This document shows, piece after piece, positions 61,701-64,000 of a stretch of 64,000 nt of DNA; positions within the stretch are counted from its first letter, which is position 1; every line of letters starts with the position of its first letter. The notes beneath the pieces were generated by a model. That model ran no database searches. It worked only from the letters and a program-made list of their open reading frames with translations, and was not told the origin of the DNA. The translations under genes were made by a program, and so were the position numbers. The DNA lies in the NCBI GenBank assembly GCA_008360975.2, contig CM039193.1, forward strand, positions 18,707,389 to 18,771,388, given 5' to 3'. This DNA comes from Lichenostomus cassidix (lineage: Eukaryota; Chordata; Aves; Passeriformes; Meliphagidae).

Positions 61701-64000
61701 AATGTTTAAGGGCAGGGATGAGGTAATGGCTCTTGCAGGGATCCAGGGACACTCACACAGCTATTGCAGCTTCCAGCAGAGCCTTTCCACAGCCACATTT
61801 GCTTCCAACATTTGGGAAAGCTTATATTGCCTTTTAATGGCAATAAAAGGAATCCCTGTGCCTGTATTTGAACCCAGTGCTTCAATATACTATTGGGTAT
61901 ACATTTCAGCTGGTTTGTACGGGCAGGATATAATTTATGCTAATCAAAGCACTTGTTTTGGAAAAAAAAGGGAGGAAAAATGGCTCCTCCGGGAGAAAAG
62001 ATAAAACACGCACAGAACAAAGCAAAACACACAAAGCTCTTTTGTTTTTTCTTTGGGTATTCTCACTTAGGGCTAAATGTTTTTAGAAATAATGAGAGTC
62101 ATACTAAGAACATTCTTCTCCTCTTACTAACTCCTCGGCATGTTAGAGGACAAGTTACATGGAGTGCTTTGATTTTAATTTTTGTTGGAACCGTCTGTGC
62201 CTCAATAATCTGCAGTCCAGATGTTGCAACAACAGTTAAAGTCCCTCTCAGCACACACACGAGGACAGCAAATGGCTCTGTTGTGAAATTCTGGACAAGC
62301 TTCTCCTCTCCCCCTTCCTCTTGCTATCAAATCATTCAAAAAAATCATTGAAGACATTAGAGATCAGCTGGCAAAATACCATTAGTCCAAAGGTAGAGAG
62401 AACCACCTCAGTTTGATTTACACCTTCTCCCTCCCACTCAATCTGCACTTACAATGTCTAAAATCATCAGAAATGTTTCCAATAAGCTTTCAAATTCAAA
62501 TTCTAAGGTGTCACTGTAAAATCACATGTTTTCAGACCAGATATTAGAATGCTGAATGGATGTCATGAGACTGACTCTAAGCAATACAGAAAATACGTTC
62601 AGCAACTAAATTGAAATTCATTATGTGTATGATGGGTGCAAAGTGATAACATCAGATTAGTGCCCTTATTACAAAAGTTAAATTAATAACTACTTGTAAA
62701 ACTTTTTTCTTAAACAAAGTAAGTAACATTTGGCAACTTTTAAGGATTTCAAATATAGACCAAGCTTGCAGTACTTTCTGAGAGTAACAGTACAGAGGAA
62801 TCCAAATTACCTTCAGTCTCTACCTACATGTAAATGACAGAAACATTATACCTCTGTTGAACAGTTAAAGCTGCTTTCATGGAAAATGAAAAATGTGCCT
62901 TCTCACAAATTATTATTGTGTGCCTCAGATTTCCAAAAAGAATTTGTCTAGAAACTGTAATTTGCAATTTTGCAATTTTGTCTTTGGTACAATCCCACCA
63001 GCACGCAGCAAATTCCTCTTATATCTGCTTAGTAAAATAAAAACCCTTAAATTAACATTCCAGGGAATCTAGAAATGTTAAAAAAAGTCTGCTCCTGGAA
63101 TTATTATCCAATTCATATCAACAGTGGGTTTTAAATTTGGAATAAAATCATCCCCATCGTGCAATAAAGGAGGCCAGCAGGGCTTTCAGGGCTAAAGATG
63201 ATACATCATTGCATATTGCAAATACTCCTGCCTTTTTCTCTCTGTCAATAAATCCTTTGGGAGAACTTTGGAATAGCAGGAGCCTTGATAATAGCCTGTT
63301 ATTAAGGAAGCTACAGCAAACTCTTCAGCACAGAGCATTGTAATGCACTGAGGACACGTGGGGAACAGTTCTCCATCTGTCACTGCCCTTTCCAGAGAGG
63401 AAAAGAGGACAAAAGAAGGGAGGTGGGAGGTGAAAGGCATCTGGGAAAATTTATTGTAAAATTATTGCTAGCCCTGCCTCTGTTCTAGCAGTGTATACTG
63501 GTGTCACATCCATGTACCCCCTGGATTTACATGTAGGATTAGGATGTAAAGACTAAACTATACCCCAGCATAAAACTCAGAGCAGTGTGGGGGAAAGAGC
63601 CCCCCAAGCTGCACTTCCCAGCATCTCTGCTTCAGAAACATCAGAAATTAGCACCAGCAAAACTGGCTCCCATGGCAAGAAACACAATGCCACAGGAACC
63701 CTGCCAGATGGGAGGACAATTTACAGTGCCTTCCAACAGCTGATATCCCAAAGGAGATACTAACCATGGCTCCAGGCTCTGCTAGACTGAAAAATGAGTC
63801 TGAGCAATGCCAACCTTTATCTCTCATCTTTTATAACACCAGGCACAGTCGCAACAAGTTTTCACACCATTTGAATGTCGTCCCTGTTTTGCTGACACTG
63901 CTGTGAGAACACAGAAGGTGTTTGTGCCCAGGAGTGCTGAGCAGGCCTGCCCTGGCCCTGCCGGGTGTCACCGCGGGCAGGGGACACAGCAACCCCAGGC

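Larger units (their letters stand above)
53783..64000 (-). other. IQSEC1: Large IQSEC1 intron, at least 10.2 kb, running off the right edge
   Basis: The upstream Sec7 exon was not found here, so this is intron up to the window end, unless an alternative first exon is hidden in it. Contents: TATAA repeat at 54744-54768, a 17-nt direct repeat near 55768-55804, a G/T-rich tract at 58534-58705 and a CpG-enriched patch at 61510-61700. A 239-codon open frame on plus (61288-62004) has no recognisable domain. Confidence 0.6.

Noticed and set aside
61288..62004. 239-codon plus-strand open frame as a gene
   Set aside because: No recognisable domain, no clear promoter or splice context; its frame runs from CpG-rich into AT-rich sequence without a change that would suggest selection.
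53783..64000. The next upstream IQSEC1 exon (RYRIGLNLFN region)
   Set aside because: I looked on the minus strand for its codon pattern followed by a donor and did not find it; it is most likely beyond 64,000.

Overview
The window is vertebrate nuclear DNA, most likely avian and probably from a songbird. The evidence is two multi-exon genes that read cleanly against vertebrate ACAD9 and IQSEC1, a CR1-type LINE remnant, and a TG...CA solo LTR that resembles, from memory, passerine ERV LTRs. I see no prokaryotic, phage, CRISPR or secretion-system features, and no novel multi-gene system.

Both genes lie on the minus strand, so transcription runs from high to low coordinates. IQSEC1 (ARF guanine-nucleotide exchange factor, BRAG2) enters at the right edge. 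Its last ten common coding exons lie between 53,782 and 31,022: the Sec7 domain from just before the catalytic glutamate, the PH domain and the start of the C-terminal tail. The gene then appears to have two alternative last exons. One (29,688 to 29,176) encodes a long histidine-rich tail ending in STIV, a PDZ-ligand-like end. The other (from 27,677) encodes a 12-residue tail, FQHFEPLQGLNT, followed by about 2.6 kb of AT-rich 3' UTR to a candidate poly(A) signal near 25,050. The upstream IQSEC1 exons are outside the window.

About 7.7 kb of apparently gene-free DNA (17.4 to 25.0 kb) separates IQSEC1 from ACAD9. It holds a CR1 fragment, a three-copy minisatellite and small AT repeats.

ACAD9 (mitochondrial acyl-CoA dehydrogenase and complex I assembly factor) starts in a CpG island at 17,301 and runs off the left edge. 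Fifteen coding exons (522 codons) are assembled here with every reading-frame junction consistent. By recall of the human protein, about 100 C-terminal codons (probably three exons) lie beyond position 1. One ACAD9 intron uses a GC rather than GT donor, directly after the catalytic glutamate codon. A 466-bp solo LTR flanked by a perfect 5-bp target-site duplication sits in another intron.

Exons were defined by translating the minus strand, comparing with recalled family sequences, and requiring splice sites and phase to agree. No alignment or database search was run. Both genes look like ordinary single-copy genes. The most useful observations are the alternative IQSEC1 last exon, the 30-nt IQSEC1 microexon, the GC-AG intron, the solo LTR and a duplicated segment inside an IQSEC1 intron.
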